A stretch of DNA of 64,000 bases from Betaproteobacteria bacterium (GCA_013298145.1 JAAFJO010000001.1:682001-746000); one strand, 5' to 3'. Shown: positions 30,423 through 39,960, counted from the first letter of the stretch. Numbers and translations are program-made. Notes: a model not told the origin generated them from the sequence alone.

Positions 30423-31415
30423 TTATTTCGCGGTGCTCTTCGGCTCGTTGTCGTTCACTTTAACGGTGAACTTGCCGCCCAAAATCGCCGCTTGCTTGTC
30501 GGCCACTTTCTTCTTGATATCCGCAGGGATCTTCGCGTCGAACGTGCCGTACGGCGAAAGCTCAGAGCCCTTGTGCTTCATCATGGAATAGTGGCCGTAA
30601 TCTTCGGCCTTAAACGTTCCAGCTTTCACGGCTTTAAGCGCGGTGTCGATGGTGGGCTCCATGTTCCAGAGCGCTGACGCCACGACGGTGTCTGGATAGT
30701 CTTTCTGCGTATTGATCACGTTGCCGATGGCGAGTACACCTTTTTCTTTCGCTGCATCGCTCACGCCGAATCGCTCTGCGTACATGATGTCTGCGCCCTT
30801 GGCGATTTGTGCGAGCGCCGCTTCTTTAGCCTTTGGTGGATCAAACCATGAACCGATGAAGGTGACGTAGAACTCTGCCTTCGGATTGACTTCCTTCGCG
30901 CCCGCCATGAAGGCGTGCATCAAACGGTTCACTTCAGGGATGGGGAAGCCGCCAACCATGCCGATCTTGTTCGATTTGGTCATACCGCCAGCGATCATGC
31001 CGGTGAGGTAGGCAGGCTCCTGAATGTAGTTGTCGAACACGCTGAAGTTAGGTGCTTGCGGCTTGCCGCTCGAACCCATCAGGAAGGAGACTTTCGGATA
31101 TTGCTTCGCTACCTTGCGCGCCGCCGCTTCAACCGCAAACGATTCGCCGACGATAAAGGTATTGCCTTTTTCCGCGTACTCACGCATCACGCGTTCGTAG
31201 TCTGCATTCGCGACTTTCTCGCTAAACACGTATTCGATTTCGCCACGATCTTTTGCGGCGTTGAGCGCTTTGTGAATACGCGACACCCATTGCTGCTCAA
31301 CCGGCACGGTGTAGATTGCCGCGACTTTAATTTTGGATTGCGCAAACGTGGGCAGTGAAAGCGCCGCGCTTGCGATAAGTGCGGCAGCGGCGGTGACGAG
31401 TGAACGTCTTTTCAT
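30423..31415 (-). CDS. BMP family ABC transporter substrate-binding protein
   Basis: 330 residues from ATG 31415, which has AGGAGATCAC just upstream; earlier in-frame codons are not needed. The signal peptide MKRRSLVTAAAALIASAALS ends at FAQ. The mature part is a periplasmic-binding fold of the PF02608 (Med/BMP) family: KVAAIYTVPVEQQWVSRIHK, then YPKVSFLMGS and KIGMVGGFPIPEVNR. In the Gram-negative periplasm it would deliver nucleosides or nucleobases to the permeases at 26-28 kb. A strong terminator follows it, and vapBC separates it from those genes. Confidence 0.93.
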   Translation of the reverse strand: MKRRSLVTAAAALIASAALSLPTFAQSKIKVAAIYTVPVEQQWVSRIHKALNAAKDRGEIEYVFSEKVANADYERVMREYAEKGNTFIVGESFAVEAAARKVAKQYPKVSFLMGSSGKPQAPNFSVFDNYIQEPAYLTGMIAGGMTKSNKIGMVGGFPIPEVNRLMHAFMAGAKEVNPKAEFYVTFIGSWFDPPKAKEAALAQIAKGADIMYAERFGVSDAAKEKGVLAIGNVINTQKDYPDTVVASALWNMEPTIDTALKAVKAGTFKAEDYGHYSMMKHKGSELSPYGTFDAKIPADIKKKVADKQAAILGGKFTVKVNDNEPKSTAK

Positions 31416-31523
31416 TCTGTGATCTCCTAGTGTGACTGACTTATAAAAGTGACCAAACTCTGGAATTGTGCAGCAAGATTGATTCCCGTTTTCGCAACGG
31501 GAGTAGAAATGCAAAAAAACTTC

Positions 31524-31618
31524 TATAGCCCAATATAGATTGGGGCTAGCGTCTAGTTTTATTTAAGAAAGAGAAATACGTAAAGAAGGCGCTAGCCCGT
31601 ATTTACTCTGGGTCTAAA
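31524..31618. repeat. GCCC-hairpin dispersed repeat, copy 3
   Basis: AGCCCAAT (31527-31534) pairs with ATTGGGGCT (31539-31547). The AT-rich core has tatttaagaaagagaaatac, then gcgctagccc begins a second hairpin closed by GGGTCT (31610-31615). The layout is the same as at 16.0 kb. The far end reaches the stop of the following EamA gene. Confidence 0.7.
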
Positions 31619-32576
31619 TAGATCTGTTAACCGTTCGGCGCATCGAAATCAGAGACACACCCAGCAGCACCAGCGCAGCCCCGAGCATTTGCAGAAGCGA
31701 AATGCTCTCGCCCAAAAACACGACGCCCAGGCCGATGGTGACAATCGGCCCAACCGAGCCAATCATCGATGCATCGTTTGCACCGAGTCGCTTCAAGGCT
31801 TCGGCCATCATCCAAACGGGTGCTGCGGTTGAGAAGACGGCAAGCCCCACGCAATACACGTACACCTGCATCGGTAGATCGAGCGCTGACAGGGGCCGAA
31901 TCGCGAAGAATTGCGCGAGCACGAACACGGTGGCGATCAACATCATGTAGGCGGTGAAGCGCGTGGAGCCGATGCGCTTTGTAAGCTGACCGCCGAGCAA
32001 AAGATAAATGGCATAGGTGAGCGCTGCACCAAGCACGAGCAGGGTGCCCTTCACCAGTGCGCCGGTGTCGTCCGCGATCCGCAGATCGTGCCAGTACGCC
32101 AACACCAATCCGGCGTAGCTCACCACCAAAGCAAGCGCTACCCGTCGCGTAATGCGAACAGACAGGAAGAGCGCGGAGAGCAACACGACAAAGGTGGGGT
32201 TGGTGAACAGAATCAGTCGCTCCAGCGCCGCGCTGATGTATTGCAAACCCCAGAAATCGAGAAAGCTCGATAGGTAGTAACCGATAAACGCAAGAAAGAG
32301 AACCAGCCACCAATCACGCTTCGTGAGCGGTGCGGCAGGGGTGTCGCCCGCTTGTCGCCGCGCCCACCACACCATCAGCAGAAAAAAAGGCAGAGAAAAA
32401 ATCATTCGTAGCGCGAGCAATGTCACCGCATCAAGCGTTGGATAGGCCGCGTAGGCCAGTTTGATAAAGATGGCTTTGGCGCCAAAACCAAATTGCGCGA
32501 GGATCGCGAGCCATGCGCCTGTCGAGAGATGTTTCACAGATTTATTGTAGGCGCGAGGCGCGACGAGATTGACCAC
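31614..32576 (-). CDS. EamA/DMT family transporter
   Basis: 320 residues with about ten transmembrane helices in two EamA repeats: WLAILAQFGFGAKAIFIKLAY opens the first, and YCVGLAVFSTAAPVWMMAEAL with VFLGESISLLQMLGAALVLLGV closes the second. Members export metabolites or amino acids; the substrate is unknown. The first codon is GTG 32576. A second GTG at 32540 (reading KHLSTGAWLAIL) would start nearer the first helix and is equally possible. The C-terminus ends within a dispersed repeat. Confidence 0.85.
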   Translation of the reverse strand: MVNLVAPRAYNKSVKHLSTGAWLAILAQFGFGAKAIFIKLAYAAYPTLDAVTLLALRMIFSLPFFLLMVWWARRQAGDTPAAPLTKRDWWLVLFLAFIGYYLSSFLDFWGLQYISAALERLILFTNPTFVVLLSALFLSVRITRRVALALVVSYAGLVLAYWHDLRIADDTGALVKGTLLVLGAALTYAIYLLLGGQLTKRIGSTRFTAYMMLIATVFVLAQFFAIRPLSALDLPMQVYVYCVGLAVFSTAAPVWMMAEALKRLGANDASMIGSVGPIVTIGLGVVFLGESISLLQMLGAALVLLGVSLISMRRTVNRSI

Positions 32577-32921
32577 GAGCAGGTGACTGACACTGCAGCT
32601 GTGGCCTTGCGAAAGCGATTCGAAGGTCGCAGTTTGATTGTGCTCTTCGATTTGTAGACGCGGACTTGGCTGCGCTGTGCGTGCATTGCAGTCGTTGGAA
32701 AAGCGACGCCACGTCGTCGCCTACATCGTCGCGTGATTTCAAAAATCTATGCCGACTCAAAAACTGAGTCGTTCTAAAACACGCGAACTTCCCTGATCGA
32801 GGTCAAGCAGGCGCTTAGAGCATGATTGCGAGCCGTGCTTGTAGGGGCTGATTGCGTATTTCGCAGCCAAGCCCGCGAATTCCTCAGCAGCGATTACTGG
32901 TCTGGCAACGATAATTTAGCA

Positions 32922-33899
32922 ATGACTTTTTCAAAACAAACCGTAGGCATTTTCTACGCAGTCGTCACGGTTTCCATCTGGGTTTCGTTCATCGTCGTCG
33001 CGCGCGCGATGGCGCACAAGACGCTGACACCGTTCGACATTGGTTTCGTACGTTTCATTGCCGCGGCGTTGGTGCTCGTGCCTTGGGGCATCTACCTTGT
33101 TCGAAAGCAGCGCGTTGAGAATCCAAACCAGGAAACCTGGCTCGGCGTTTCGCCGCTTTCGTTCAAAACTTCAGCGATTATTGGCCTGTTCGCAGGAATC
33201 GGTTACTCCTGTTTTGCCTACAGCGGTTTTTTCTACGCGCCCGCTGCACACGCATCCGTGTTGATGCCCGGCATGTTGCCGCTCTGGACTGCGATGCTCG
33301 CGTTCTTTTTTCTGGGTACGCCGATCACCGGGCGGCGCGCGATCGGCCTTGCGCTGATCGCAATCGCCGCGCTGCTCGTCGGCGGCACGAGCGTCGTCAA
33401 AACGCTCGGCACGGGCGACACGTGGAAGGGCGACATCCTGTTCCTTTGCGCCAGTTTTTGTTGGGGAACGTACACGATGCTCGCTCGCAAATACCAGCTC
33501 GGTGCGATCCAAGCGACGATTGCGGTGTCCGTATTCGCGTTGGTGACGTATGTTCCGATCTACGGCGTGCTCGCGTTCACAAAGACGATTCACACACAAT
33601 TGTTCGCCGCGCCTTGGAGTGAAATTCTGTTGCAAGGCTTTTTGCAAGGCATCCTCTCGGTCGTTATCTCAGGTATCACGTTTGTGAAAATGGTGGAGAC
33701 ATTTGGCCCGGTACGCTCGACGATGATTACCTCGGTAACGCCTCCGCTCTCGGCGCTCGGTGCAGTGGTATTTCTCGGCGAACCACTTGGTTGGACACTC
33801 GTGCTCGGTCTGGTGCTCGCCACGGTGGGAATCGTGTTCGGCGTAAAAAGTGTGGCGCTTCCAACGCCTGTACCTGCGAACGCTGCTACTCAGCGCTAG
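32922..33899 (+). CDS. EamA/DMT family transporter
   Basis: 325 residues from ATG 32922 (MTFSKQTVGIFYAVVTVSIW); the open frame before it is hydrophilic and not family-like. Ten predicted helices form two EamA repeats, with PFDIGFVRFIAAALVLVPWG and TPPLSALGAVVFLGEPLGWT as conserved pieces. It is not closely similar to the neighbouring EamA protein. The substrate is unknown. The gap 32577-32921 between the two divergent exporters shows no recognisable feature beyond possible promoters. Confidence 0.85.
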   Translation: MTFSKQTVGIFYAVVTVSIWVSFIVVARAMAHKTLTPFDIGFVRFIAAALVLVPWGIYLVRKQRVENPNQETWLGVSPLSFKTSAIIGLFAGIGYSCFAYSGFFYAPAAHASVLMPGMLPLWTAMLAFFFLGTPITGRRAIGLALIAIAALLVGGTSVVKTLGTGDTWKGDILFLCASFCWGTYTMLARKYQLGAIQATIAVSVFALVTYVPIYGVLAFTKTIHTQLFAAPWSEILLQGFLQGILSVVISGITFVKMVETFGPVRSTMITSVTPPLSALGAVVFLGEPLGWTLVLGLVLATVGIVFGVKSVALPTPVPANAATQR

Positions 33900-33998
33900 A
33901 GGCAGCGATCACCTTCGTCGACGACATCGTGCGACGCTCAGATCGTCAATCTCAGTTGAGCGATACGTCCACGTGCATTTCGTTATATGATGATCTAG

Positions 33999-34043
33999 TG
34001 GGTTGTTAGCAGAACCCATTGACTGCGCGGCGCTGACCGCGCA
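33999..34043 (+). other. Two adjacent hairpins in the leader of the chromate genes
   Basis: TGGGTT (33999-34004) pairs with AACCCA (34013-34018), and TGCGCGG (34024-34030) pairs with CCGCGCA (34037-34043). They lie 55-100 bases before the first gene of the pair. They might be a leader structure or only incidental; there is no U-run. Confidence 0.3.
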
Positions 34044-34096
34044 CGTTCTGACGGTGTCCCGTCCAATCTGCAGAATTTTTCTATGAAAGATTTTCT

Positions 34097-34918
34097 ATGG
34101 ACACCGTGACTCAATCCATTGCCCCTTCCGAACTTGCCACAATCGTTGGTACGCATCGTGCGCCACTCATCATCGATGTGCGCAAAGCCGAGGCGTTTGC
34201 GGAAAGCGAATATTTTTTACCCGGCTCGGTTCGTTGGGATTACCACGCGGGCGTCGCGATGCCACCTGAAGTTTCGCGCGCTAAACGCGCTGTCGCGTAC
34301 TGCGTGAAAGGTGCTGAGGTCGGCATCAACGGCGCAGCGCTTCTCGCGAAAGAAAATCTCGAATCGCGCTACCTACAAGGCGGACTGCGTGATTGGCGTG
34401 AAGCGGGATTGATCACGGTCAAGAAGCGCTCTGATCTCGGCGTGGATGGCGAACGCGTGTCGCGATGGGTCACGCGAGCGCGCCCAAAAATTGATCGCAT
34501 CGCATGTCCGTGGCTTATCAAGCGATTCATCGATCCACGCGCGGAATTTTTTTACGTCCCTAAGTCTGACGTGTTTACGTTTGCTGAAACTAACGACGCC
34601 GTCCCCTACGATATTCCCGCCGCACCTATCGAACACAGCGGCGAGCGCTGCTCGTTTGATGCGCTGCTTCACGCGTTTGAGATCAATCATGCGCCACTCA
34701 ATCGCCTGGCGCTTATTGTGCGCGCAGCCGACACTGACACGCTTGAACGCGCGCCCGAAGCCGCGGGATTGCTCGCCGTCTCGCTCGGCTTCTCACGCAT
34801 GATTGCCGACGATTACGCGATGTTGGAGGCAATAATGCCAGTCTATGATGCGCTCTACGAATGGGCGATCAGCGCAACAGAAGGTGAAAGCGAACGTCAT
34901 AATTGGATTCCATCATGA
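34097..34918 (+). CDS. Rhodanese-ChrB fusion, chromate resistance protein
   Basis: 273 residues in two parts. Residues 1-110 are a rhodanese-like domain with an active-site loop Cys in AYCVKGAEVG and RYLQGGLRDWREAG. Residues about 120-270 match the C-terminal domain of ChrB: RVSRWVTRARPKIDRIACPWLIKRFIDP, then EHSGERCSFDALL. ChrB proteins sense chromate and control chrA. This form lacks the N-terminal DNA-binding part of classical ChrB and has rhodanese instead. The stop overlaps the chrA start (ATGA), so the two are coupled. Precise biochemical role is not known. Confidence 0.85.
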   Translation: MDTVTQSIAPSELATIVGTHRAPLIIDVRKAEAFAESEYFLPGSVRWDYHAGVAMPPEVSRAKRAVAYCVKGAEVGINGAALLAKENLESRYLQGGLRDWREAGLITVKKRSDLGVDGERVSRWVTRARPKIDRIACPWLIKRFIDPRAEFFYVPKSDVFTFAETNDAVPYDIPAAPIEHSGERCSFDALLHAFEINHAPLNRLALIVRAADTDTLERAPEAAGLLAVSLGFSRMIADDYAMLEAIMPVYDALYEWAISATEGESERHNWIPS

Positions 34919-36270
34919 ATATGGGCGCGAACGAAGAAAATAATAAAGGCGAGATTAAAAAAGAATTGACGCTAGCCCCAGTTTCATTGGGAGAAGCCAC
35001 TAAGTTTTGGTTAAAGCTTGGCTTCATCTCGTTCGGCGGCCCTGCCGGGCAAATCGCAATCATGCGACAGGAATTAGTGGAGCGTCGGCGCTGGATTTCC
35101 GAGAAGCGCTTTCTCCACGCGCTCAACTACTGCATGCTCTTGCCAGGCCCAGAAGCGCAACAACTCGCCACCTATATCGGCTGGCTGATGCATCGAAAGC
35201 TCGGCGGCTTCATCGCGGGCGGGCTCTTCGTGTTGCCCGGCGCGCTATTGATGATGGCGCTGGCGTGGGCGTATGTGAACTTTGGCAACACCTCATTCAT
35301 GCAATCGTTGCTTTGGGGCATCAAACCTGCGGTTGTTGCAATCGTGGCGTTTGCGGTGTATCGGATCGCGAGCAAGTCACTTAACCATGTCCTGTGGTGG
35401 GTAATCGCCATTTCTGCGTTTGTTGCAATCGCGGTGTTTAAGATTGGATTTCCGTGGGTCGTGCTCGGCGCGGCGATTGCGGGATGGTTAGTCGGCAAAC
35501 TCCATCCCGATTGGATCGCGGGCGGTCATGCGAGCACGAGCAGCGGGGCTGCACACACGCGAGCGCTGATTGATGATGACACGCCAACGCCTTCACACGC
35601 GATGTTCTCTCTGCCGCGCTCACTTTTGCTCGTCGCAGTATTCGTGACCGTCGCACTGCTCGTATATCTCGCGCTACCCAACACGGCGCTAAAAAGCATG
35701 GCGCAGTTCTTCACGCAAGCGGCGCTCGTCACCTTTGGAGGCGCATACGCGGTATTGCCGTACGTAACTCAAGCGAGCGTTGAAAAATTTCAATGGCTCA
35801 CCACTGCGCAGATGATCGACGGACTCGCGCTTGGCGAAACAACGCCGGGACCACTCATTTTGATTCTCACATTCGTCGGCTATCTCGCCGGCGTGAAAGA
35901 AGCGGTCGCAGCCAGCCCGCTTGCGAGCGGAATCTTCGCTGCGAGCGTGGTCACGTTCTACACCTTCCTGCCGAGCTTCATGATGATTTTTGCGGGTGCG
36001 CCGTTTATCGAAAGCACGCGAAAGTCATTGAAACTCCAAGCGCCGCTCACTGGCATCACCGCTGCGGTCGTCGGCGTGATTGCATCGCTCGCGGTGTTTT
36101 TCGCGCAACACACGTTTTGGCCAACCGGCCTCGCGGGTGCTATTGACTGGTTTGAAGTTGCGCTCGCCAGCGCTGCGTTTATTGCGCTTGTGAAGTTTAA
36201 GCGCGGTGTGATTGAGGCGATAGCGGTGTGCGCGGTGATTGGTGTGATTGCGAAATTTATTGCGAGTTGA
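34915..36270 (+). CDS. chrA: Chromate transporter ChrA, repeat-derived N-terminus
   Basis: Efflux permease for chromate, 451 residues, with the two homologous halves of the long-chain CHR family. The first half contains FGGPAGQIAIMRQELVERR and LLPGPEAQQLATYIGWL; the second has FGGAYAVLPYV and LALGETTPGPLILILTFVGY. ATG 34915 overlaps the upstream stop. The first 20 or so residues before the family start (EATKFWLKLGFISFGG) are unusually charged (NEENNKGEIKKE) and coincide with a dispersed GCCC-hairpin repeat, so this N-terminus is probably repeat-derived. The membrane core looks intact. Confidence 0.93.
   Translation: MNMGANEENNKGEIKKELTLAPVSLGEATKFWLKLGFISFGGPAGQIAIMRQELVERRRWISEKRFLHALNYCMLLPGPEAQQLATYIGWLMHRKLGGFIAGGLFVLPGALLMMALAWAYVNFGNTSFMQSLLWGIKPAVVAIVAFAVYRIASKSLNHVLWWVIAISAFVAIAVFKIGFPWVVLGAAIAGWLVGKLHPDWIAGGHASTSSGAAHTRALIDDDTPTPSHAMFSLPRSLLLVAVFVTVALLVYLALPNTALKSMAQFFTQAALVTFGGAYAVLPYVTQASVEKFQWLTTAQMIDGLALGETTPGPLILILTFVGYLAGVKEAVAASPLASGIFAASVVTFYTFLPSFMMIFAGAPFIESTRKSLKLQAPLTGITAAVVGVIASLAVFFAQHTFWPTGLAGAIDWFEVALASAAFIALVKFKRGVIEAIAVCAVIGVIAKFIAS
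34930..34994. repeat. GCCC-hairpin dispersed repeat, copy 4, inside chrA
   Basis: The end of the element is present: AT-rich gaagaaaataataaaggcg followed by gacgctagcccca and the complementary ttggga at 34987-34992. It is the same as the right half of the copies at 16.0 and 31.5 kb, and is translated as the start of ChrA. Confidence 0.55.
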
Positions 36271-36279
36271 CGCGTGGTT

Positions 36280-36480
36280 CTTTTGACGCAGATTAACGCT
36301 GATTCAACGCAGATTTCTTGCTGTCAGCCAGCTCGCTGATCAAATCTGAGCAGGAGAAAAATCTGCGCGAATCCGCGTGAAATCAGCGTTAATCTGCGTC
36401 AAGAAAGAAAGCATCGAGTGGCGCGCCGCCGACAGTGTGGCGGTCTCGCTAAAGCGCGGTCAAGCCCGCGCCTACAACTC
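36280..36480. repeat. Long perfect inverted repeat plus GCGCGGTCAAG repeat
   Basis: A 22-base arm starting ttgacgcagattaacg (36283-36304) is exactly reversed at 36381-36402 (ending taatctgcgtcaa), with about 76 bases between. At 36454-36476 lies gcgcggtcaagcccgcgcct, a separate repeat found also at 52.55, 52.64 and 56.64 kb. The region lies between chrA and uppP stop codons and has no gene. Confidence 0.8.
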
Positions 36481-36485
36481 GGCGA

Positions 36486-37319
36486 TCACGGCGACCAACG
36501 AATCCAACCAAAGTATCCACTAGCCAGGATCAACACGCCGAACACGATTCGGTACCACGCAAATACGACCAGCGTGTTGGTCGCTACAAATCGAATCAAC
36601 CAGCGTATGACCACCAGCGCCACCACAAAGGAAACGATCAACCCAATCGCGAAGTGCGGAAGGTCCTGCATAGAAAGCAGCGCGCGATCTTTCCAAAGTG
36701 AATAGAGGCTCGCCGCAGCAAGTGTCGGTACGCCCAAGAAAAATGTGAACTCGGTCGCAACGTTTCTTGAGAGGCCAAACAACATGCCGCCGACGAGCGC
36801 CGAGCCCGAGCGTGACATACCGGGGATCAAGCCGAAGCATTGCGCAAAGCCGACTTTCAGCGCATCAAGCACCGTCATGTGATCCACATCGCGCACCCGC
36901 GCCTCTACCGATCGGTCGACGCGCCGCGAGGGACGTTCCACCCAAAAAATAACTAACGCACCAATGATCGAGGCCGCCGCTACACCGTACGCATTGAACA
37001 AATACAGCTTGATGTACTTGAGGAATAACAGCCCAACAATTGCCGCCGGTAGAAACGCCACAAACAAATTGATAAATAAGCGTTGCGCATTCTCAACGCG
37101 CGTTACGCCTTTGATTGCACCATTGAACCGCGTGCGATAGGCCCAGATTACGGCAAAGATCGCACCGATTTGAATCGCGATTTCAAAGGTCTTGACTTTG
37201 GCCTCGCCGTGGATACCGAGCATGGAGGCGGCAACGATCAAATGCCCAGTCGAAGAAATCGGCAAAAATTCTGTAATGCCCTCGACAACGCCAAGAATGG
37301 CTGCGTCAACTAAGTTCAA
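36486..37319 (-). CDS. uppP: Undecaprenyl-diphosphatase UppP (BacA)
   Basis: Recycles undecaprenyl diphosphate to the monophosphate lipid carrier used in cell-wall synthesis. It has 277 residues and is a polytopic inner-membrane protein. Both catalytic motifs are present: EGITEFLPISSTGH at about 13-26 and PGMSRSGS near 170, with an Arg and Ser expected in the active site. Length is normal. A terminator lies between it and the yidB-like gene upstream on the same strand, so it has its own promoter. Confidence 0.96.
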   Translation of the reverse strand: MNLVDAAILGVVEGITEFLPISSTGHLIVAASMLGIHGEAKVKTFEIAIQIGAIFAVIWAYRTRFNGAIKGVTRVENAQRLFINLFVAFLPAAIVGLLFLKYIKLYLFNAYGVAAASIIGALVIFWVERPSRRVDRSVEARVRDVDHMTVLDALKVGFAQCFGLIPGMSRSGSALVGGMLFGLSRNVATEFTFFLGVPTLAAASLYSLWKDRALLSMQDLPHFAIGLIVSFVVALVVIRWLIRFVATNTLVVFAWYRIVFGVLILASGYFGWIRWSP

Positions 37320-37358
37320 TTCGCGCTCTCCCTACCCAATCAGGGTCACTCAAAACAA

Positions 37359-37381
37359 AAAGGCGGCATAAAGCCGCCTTT
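37359..37381 (-). terminator. Rho-independent terminator of the YidB-like gene
   Basis: Minus strand AAAGGCGGC-TTTAT-GCCGCC followed by TTTTTGTTTTG. The stem of at least 7 GC-rich pairs lies 58 bases after the YidB-like stop and before uppP. Confidence 0.85.
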
Positions 37382-37439
37382 GAATTGTAGGGAAGGGCTG
37401 AACCGGGCAGCGTGGACGCTGAACCGTGTTCGCGCTTTC

Positions 37440-37976
37440 CTAACGCCCGATATTTTTCAGCACGCTGCCGAGCACGTTCTGCAGCATATCGCCAGAGTGG
37501 TCCTGAACTTGTCCGCCTGGCGTCATACCGTCGAGCACTTGCGGAAGCGCTTTCGCGAGCAAATCACCGAATTGACTTTGGTCCATGCCAGACTGGGCAA
37601 GAATCTGTTCGAGTCCGCCCATTGAGCCTGCTTGTGGCGCTTGCTGCGCGCCACCCAGTAGGCCGCCTAGCATGCCACCCAAACCGCCCGCCGCGCCGCT
37701 CGATGATTGTGCCGCCGCGCCACCGCCCATCACGCTGCCGAGCACTTTCATGATGTCCGCGCCGCCAATCGGCAAATTTTGACCCGTGCTTTGCCACGAA
37801 TCGGCTTGCTGGCCGTAGCCCGCTTTGCGAAACGTGTCCAACAAACCGCCTGCGCCACCGCTTTGATTGAGTAGGCCACCAATGACGCTTCCAATCAAAT
37901 CTTGCTGACTATTCCCACCGCCACCGCCGAGGCCCTTTGACAACACGGCTCCCAATACTGAATTCAACAAACTCAT
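37440..37976 (-). CDS. YidB-like DUF937 family protein
   Basis: 178 residues from ATG 37976, with GGGAGAT six bases upstream. The start MSLLNSVLGAVL and the segment GGLLDTFRKAGYGQQADSWQSTGQN (key part AGYGQQADSW) identify the YidB/DUF937 family. The body is very rich in Gly, Ala, Gln and Ser. The C-terminal LLAKALPQVLDGMTPGGQV is also family-typical. Members are small soluble proteins of unknown function. A strong terminator follows the gene. Confidence 0.88.
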   Translation of the reverse strand: MSLLNSVLGAVLSKGLGGGGGNSQQDLIGSVIGGLLNQSGGAGGLLDTFRKAGYGQQADSWQSTGQNLPIGGADIMKVLGSVMGGGAAAQSSSGAAGGLGGMLGGLLGGAQQAPQAGSMGGLEQILAQSGMDQSQFGDLLAKALPQVLDGMTPGGQVQDHSGDMLQNVLGSVLKNIGR

Positions 37977-38112
37977 TTTCATCTCCCACGAAAAAACTTG
38001 AACGACCACCGATCGAGTAGTCGCAACAGGCGCGACGCTAGCACACCACCACGCGGATTGCTACGGCGAAAGTTCTTAACGCTGAAATCAGTTCAGCATT
38101 TCCTCCGCGCGT

Positions 38113-38829
38113 TCAGCCGCAAGGAATCGGGCCGCAATCGGGTTCGAAATGCCGCGCGGCGAGCAGGTCGCAGAGTTGATCGAGATGACGATCTTCAATA
38201 CCTGCCGCTCGGAGCGCGGCGGCCGTTTGCGCAAGATAGTCAGCGCCAGAGCCGTAACGCCCGCTAGAGGTGGCAAGCTTTTCCACCACTTCACGGTCTG
38301 AGAGTTTGCCCGCATACGCAGCAGACTGATGATTGATTACAAAACCGATTGCATTCACGACGCCTTCTTCGGTGTGCGCCTTGAGCCAACGCGCGACGTA
38401 GCTGCCACCAAACATCTCGCGTCGCCACAGCAGTTCGAGTTCGCTTCGCGCAATGCTTGCATCAAGCCTGAAGAGAATGCCGCGAACCGCGCCGCCAAGA
38501 TCAAGCCCCAACACTAAGCCGGGGTTTTCAGGCGTGCCGCGATAGACATTGCTCCACAAGCAAAACCGTCGGTGATAGCCGCGCACCGTGCCCACCAATC
38601 GGCCGCTGTGTTGCATGCATGGGTTCCAGATCAGCGAGCCATAACCGAACACGAAAACATCGTCGCGACCGTTCCAGTCCGCGAGCATCGCATCGAGCGA
38701 ACGCTGCATTTCGTCTTCGCTCAAAAGGCGTGAAGCGTGAGGCGAATTCATGATCGCCTCGCGCGAGGCATCACGTTCAATGTCTTCGCGCGTGATCCCT
38801 GTAAGCGCGCCTTGTGAAGTTTGGCGCAA
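38113..38829 (-). CDS. chaC: Glutathione-specific gamma-glutamylcyclotransferase, ChaC family
   Basis: Cleaves glutathione to 5-oxoproline and Cys-Gly. The product has 238 residues; the core starts at FVFGYGSLIWNP (the YGSL substrate loop) and continues with GYHRRFCLWS, LELLWRREMFGG (catalytic Glu in WRRE) and VNAIGFVINH. About 50 residues precede the core; the start at 38829 is the longest and an internal Met would give about 212. It begins 4 bases after the fbp stop, so the two form an operon. The first glutathione synthesis gene is at 16 kb. Confidence 0.92.
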   Translation of the reverse strand: MRQTSQGALTGITREDIERDASREAIMNSPHASRLLSEDEMQRSLDAMLADWNGRDDVFVFGYGSLIWNPCMQHSGRLVGTVRGYHRRFCLWSNVYRGTPENPGLVLGLDLGGAVRGILFRLDASIARSELELLWRREMFGGSYVARWLKAHTEEGVVNAIGFVINHQSAAYAGKLSDREVVEKLATSSGRYGSGADYLAQTAAALRAAGIEDRHLDQLCDLLAARHFEPDCGPIPCG

Positions 38830-38832
38830 GTG

Positions 38833-39837
38833 CTATTTCTCCGCGTGATAGCTCGTGACGCGTTCCACCTCGTTCTTGCTGCCGAGGATCACGCTCACGC
38901 GCTCGTGTAATTTCTTTGGGCGTACATCGAGAATTCGCTGCAAACCGTTGGTAGAAGCGCCACCGGCTTGCTCAACGATGAAACTCATCGGATTGGCTTC
39001 ATACATGAGACGCAGTTTGCCAGGCACGTCTGGCGTGCGCGCGTCGCGTGGATACATGAAGATGCCGCCCCGAGTGAGAATGCGATGCACATCAGCGACC
39101 ATCGAGGCCACCCAGCGCATATTGAAATCTTTGCCGCGCGGGCCTTCTTTGCCCTGTAGCAATTCATCGATGTATCTGCGCACTGGCGGCTCCCAGTGGC
39201 GCATGTTGCTCATGTTGATCGCGAATTCTTTGGTCTCTTCGGGGATCATCATGTTGGATTGCGTGAGCACCCAGGAGCCCATTTCGCGATCCAGCGTGAA
39301 GCAATGCACGCCCGTTCCAACGGTGAGGACAAAAAGCGTCGTAGGCCCGTAAACCGCATAGCCCGCAGCCACTTGCGACGTACCCGGTAACAGGAACGAA
39401 TCTTCATTCACCTTGCCGAGCTCGTCATTTGTTTTGAGCACGGAGAAGATCGTCCCGATCGAGACGTTCACATCAATGTTCGACGAACCATCCAAGGGAT
39501 CGAACAGCAGCAGATATTCGCCTTTCGGATAGCGATTCGGAATTTCGTGAATCGTTTCCATCTCTTCACTCGCCATACCTGCGAGATGGCCGCCCCACTC
39601 GTTCGCCTCCATCAGAATTTCGTTCGAGATGACGTCGAGCTTCTTCTGAACTTCGCCTTGCACGTTTTCCGTGCCCGCGTTGCCAAGCATCCCCGCCAGC
39701 GCGCCTTTGCCAACGTTCACCGCAATGGCTTTACACGCTCGCGCCACTACTTCAATCAGCAGCCGAAGCTCAGGCTTAATGGCGCGCGCCGAACGCTGCT
39801 GTTCGACGAGAAATTGAGTGAGCGTAGTGCGGCGCAT
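38833..39837 (-). CDS. fbp: Fructose-1,6-bisphosphatase, class I
   Basis: Gluconeogenic phosphatase that turns fructose-1,6-bisphosphate into fructose-6-phosphate. It has 334 residues, as expected. The metal site is visible in [16 protein letters not shown], with an upstream Glu pair at [23 protein letters not shown] near residue 275 is the family's substrate-binding segment, and the N-terminus has the [12 protein letters not shown] start. It is followed by chaC 3 bases later. The gene is likely constitutive; there are no special signals nearby. Confidence 0.97.
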   Translation of the reverse strand: MRRTTLTQFLVEQQRSARAIKPELRLLIEVVARACKAIAVNVGKGALAGMLGNAGTENVQGEVQKKLDVISNEILMEANEWGGHLAGMASEEMETIHEIPNRYPKGEYLLLFDPLDGSSNIDVNVSIGTIFSVLKTNDELGKVNEDSFLLPGTSQVAAGYAVYGPTTLFVLTVGTGVHCFTLDREMGSWVLTQSNMMIPEETKEFAINMSNMRHWEPPVRRYIDELLQGKEGPRGKDFNMRWVASMVADVHRILTRGGIFMYPRDARTPDVPGKLRLMYEANPMSFIVEQAGGASTNGLQRILDVRPKKLHERVSVILGSKNEVERVTSYHAEK

Positions 39838-39960
39838 GCGGAAACTTTTCGAACCTAGCTAGAACTACATGATTCTACAAACCAGAGTTTGAAACAGGAT
39901 TCGAATCGGGTGAGAATCGGGATGGAATCCTCTATCTGTCGTTTATCGAGAAAGCCCATC

